A stretch of 17,821 nt of DNA from Thiotrichaceae bacterium. GTDB taxonomy: Bacteria; Pseudomonadota; Gammaproteobacteria; SZUA-229. Shown in pieces: positions 17,201 through 17,821 of the stretch (its first letter is position 1; every line of letters starts with the position of its first letter). The notes beneath the pieces were generated by a model. That model saw nothing but the letters and a program-made list of their open reading frames with translations. It was not told the origin of the DNA and ran no database searches. The stretch is taken from the NCBI GenBank assembly GCA_002746365.1, contig NVWZ01000013.1, positions 60,509-78,329 of the forward strand. Direction: 5' to 3'. Position numbers and translations under genes: made by a program.

Positions 17201-17705
17201 CGATTACTATCGCCTGATCGTATAACCACCACTCCAGATTAAGTGTTGAACCATCTTCGTGTTCAGATAACTCCATCGCCGGTGATAGCAAACTGGCATT
17301 ACGCAGCGCCGTACTTTTTCCTGAACGCGGCCTGCCAAAAACCATATACCACGGCAATACATATAATGGGTCACCCTTTAATTTTAGGTGAGAACCTTTT
17401 AATGTTTTAACTGCTTTATTCCAGTCATTTTTCAGTTCTTTAAGCAACTGTTTTGGCGAATGCCCTAGCTCAGCATCAACAACAGCATTTTCATTTTGTA
17501 TGACGCGTTGCACTTGCGCCCTGGCACGGTATCGAATGATCAGTTTTCTAACCAGGATAAATAACAACCAAATGGCAAGTATTAAACCAAAAATAATTGC
17601 GGCTGTTTCTAGTGGTTTTCCCAGCAATAGCGCAACGCCGAATACAATGCCAGCAATTAACAGTATGATGAAAACATATAATAAAAAGGTAAAGAATTTT
17701 TTCAT
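14232..17705 (-). CDS. tssM (icmF): TssM (IcmF-like) inner-membrane T6SS protein
   Basis: A 1157-residue TssM of normal length. With TssL and TssJ it forms the trans-envelope complex. Two membrane segments open the protein (about 4-28 and 34-56), followed by a cytoplasmic GTPase/ATPase-like domain: Walker A GRPRSGKST (124-132), VIDTAGRYAVPD with the DTAG motif (167-178), and TKCDL (252-256). A third membrane segment (about 411-432, SGAILLLLIIAITTVFF) leads to the large periplasmic part. An unusual Lys/Gly-rich stretch lies near residues 790-828 (KSGMKTNKKLNKGKKGGKEV). The C-terminal beta domain (about 1000-1140) ends VPLSPPDKVMACWSN. The nucleotide-binding motif is intact, unlike in some TssM proteins. 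Start ATG 17705-17703 has only a weak ribosome-binding site, 9 nt after the preceding gene. Confidence 0.96.
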   Translation of the reverse strand: MKKFFTFLLYVFIILLIAGIVFGVALLLGKPLETAAIIFGLILAIWLLFILVRKLIIRYRARAQVQRVIQNENAVVDAELGHSPKQLLKELKNDWNKAVKTLKGSHLKLKGDPLYVLPWYMVFGRPRSGKSTALRNASLLSPAMELSEHEDGSTLNLEWWLYDQAIVIDTAGRYAVPDVDKRDRKEWTALLSMLSRHKQKEPLNGVVLIVSAERLLNCSEEELMEEGQQIRSGINELMERLEAQMPVYLMVTKCDLVDQFSNWCKYLPEDSLEQVMGYLFEEETGDIHVLLDKAFDEVLGRIKELRLLMMERSDNPDDSLIELPMNLERMRKGLHAFSKTALKDNLYQETPRFRGLYFSSSQQMQKEHGDVDLKNKGIFLHHLFTKVMPPDRGILSTLPSAERLRRAVKYYGVSASGAILLLLIIAITTVFFNDKSSLDDIVDSYAEINMVDSDINNQIISLNRLYELIFEIREAEENWVIPWYGPYNQSPQYKKLVGIYIDVFQKQLLVSVDKPLDLLSVGADSERTAYLVSGIVRRINLMKAALDGDVETFDSLPAIPDEYLISVSNLISVDASQLFNNLFRQYVLLQSSDVELTEEQNALQALLVKMVASNHGGYDWLIEWANIQGFEKVKLSDFWGGSRILTNQPTIDAAYTLDGRIFLNAFLDELTLSSEGSAGLAAIKSEFMQFYNRKYLKTWYEFTEKFDIGKNKLRGRKEWLDALETMTGKDNPYFAYMRRVSSELEPVFAEGFFQAREQIDYFAEIQNFSGDSSGDVDNRKRNKILSKMALKVIGKFGSAGKAISKAGKSGMKTNKKLNKGKKGGKEVDLDAELEKSAASYKEYKLALQDIAFNADSSKLSYNATVNAFANPDTIASGDDAGAKAWSAIISLQRIIGKPRESNRLFWDLYTGPARLAYDYMRQEAACHLQANWEDKVLAGIVGVNEEKMGSTLIGEGGLVWNYVDTDAAPFLLKKYRKGYLSNIVKTNSLPWDSEFITFINNADDGKGIVSGEFTVKISALPTGVNQSAKVSPYATYLDLHCADEVQTLENYNYSASKDFLWSIEKCGITTLRIEVGEYSLRKTYPGIKGFSRFLAEFRDGRHIFKPDDFPEQASQLKNSSVKAIDVNYRIKGQRPVIKMLTAVPLSPPDKVMACWSN

Positions 17706-17714
17706 TATTTTTAT

Positions 17715-17821
17715 TTAGTATTTTATTAGTTGCTGGATATCATTAAGTGTTGACGCTATATCAAAGTGAAAATAAAGCGAGAGCATAATAATAACGGCTA
17801 AAGGAACACCTATAAGTACAG
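17715..17821 (-). CDS. tssL: Probable TssL (DotU-like) C-terminus, 5' part outside the window
   Basis: Only the last 34 codons and the TAA stop (17717-17715) are visible, in frame from the window edge. They encode a hydrophobic segment, VLIGVPLAVIIMLSLYFHF, followed by a short polar tail, DIASTLNDIQQLIKY. A single membrane segment at the very C-terminus with a short periplasmic tail is the layout of TssL, and tssL commonly sits directly before tssM. The gap to tssM is 9 nt. Identification rests on this topology and position, since no family motif lies in the visible part. Confidence 0.6.
   Translation of the reverse strand, partial: VLIGVPLAVIIMLSLYFHFDIASTLNDIQQLIKY

Overview
The window is one continuous stretch of a type VI secretion system (T6SS) locus. 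Every supported gene lies on the minus strand, so transcription runs from high to low coordinates. The gaps are very short (2 to 41 nt, or small overlaps), which suggests one long operon with no internal promoter that I can see. The single larger gap is 187 nt between hcp and tssE, and a long palindromic element fills it. Base composition is AT-rich (about 40% GC by eye). The gene families point to a Gram-negative bacterium, most likely a gammaproteobacterium, but nothing here fixes the genus.

Layout in transcription order. The window opens with the last residues of a probable tssL (17715-17821, cut by the edge), followed by tssM/icmF (membrane complex, 14232-17705). Next is a single ORF that joins a TssB-like and a TssC-like domain (contractile sheath, 12472-14217), then hcp (inner tube, 11946-12431). 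A 171-bp inverted-repeat element (11770-11940) follows. After it come tssE, tssF and tssG (baseplate wedge, 8656-11758) and a very long VgrG spike (5234-8614). The locus ends in a spike-decoration module: a DUF2169 domain fused through a helical region to pentapeptide repeats (2363-5221), a second pentapeptide-repeat protein (1305-2366), a DUF3540 protein (646-1302), a PAAR-like DUF4150 protein (199-615), and the start of a small DUF3467-like protein (1-183, cut by the edge).

How they work together. TssL and TssM anchor the machine in the inner membrane, and TssE/F/G form the baseplate on which the Hcp tube and TssBC sheath grow. VgrG, DUF3540 and the PAAR-like protein probably form the tip. 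The DUF2169 protein and the pentapeptide protein are probably cargo or tip-loading factors, or cargo themselves. No tssA, tssJ, tssK or tssH (clpV) gene and no clear toxin/immunity pair is inside the window; they would have to lie outside it.

Most unusual points: the natural TssB-TssC fusion with a shortened junction where the TssC N-terminus would be; the palindromic element wedged between hcp and tssE, ending at the tssE ribosome-binding site; the tssG start, which family-level similarity places at a CTG codon inside tssF; and the VgrG extension with an Ig-like segment, a hydrophobic hairpin and a coiled-coil tail, coupled to a two-gene pentapeptide-repeat module.
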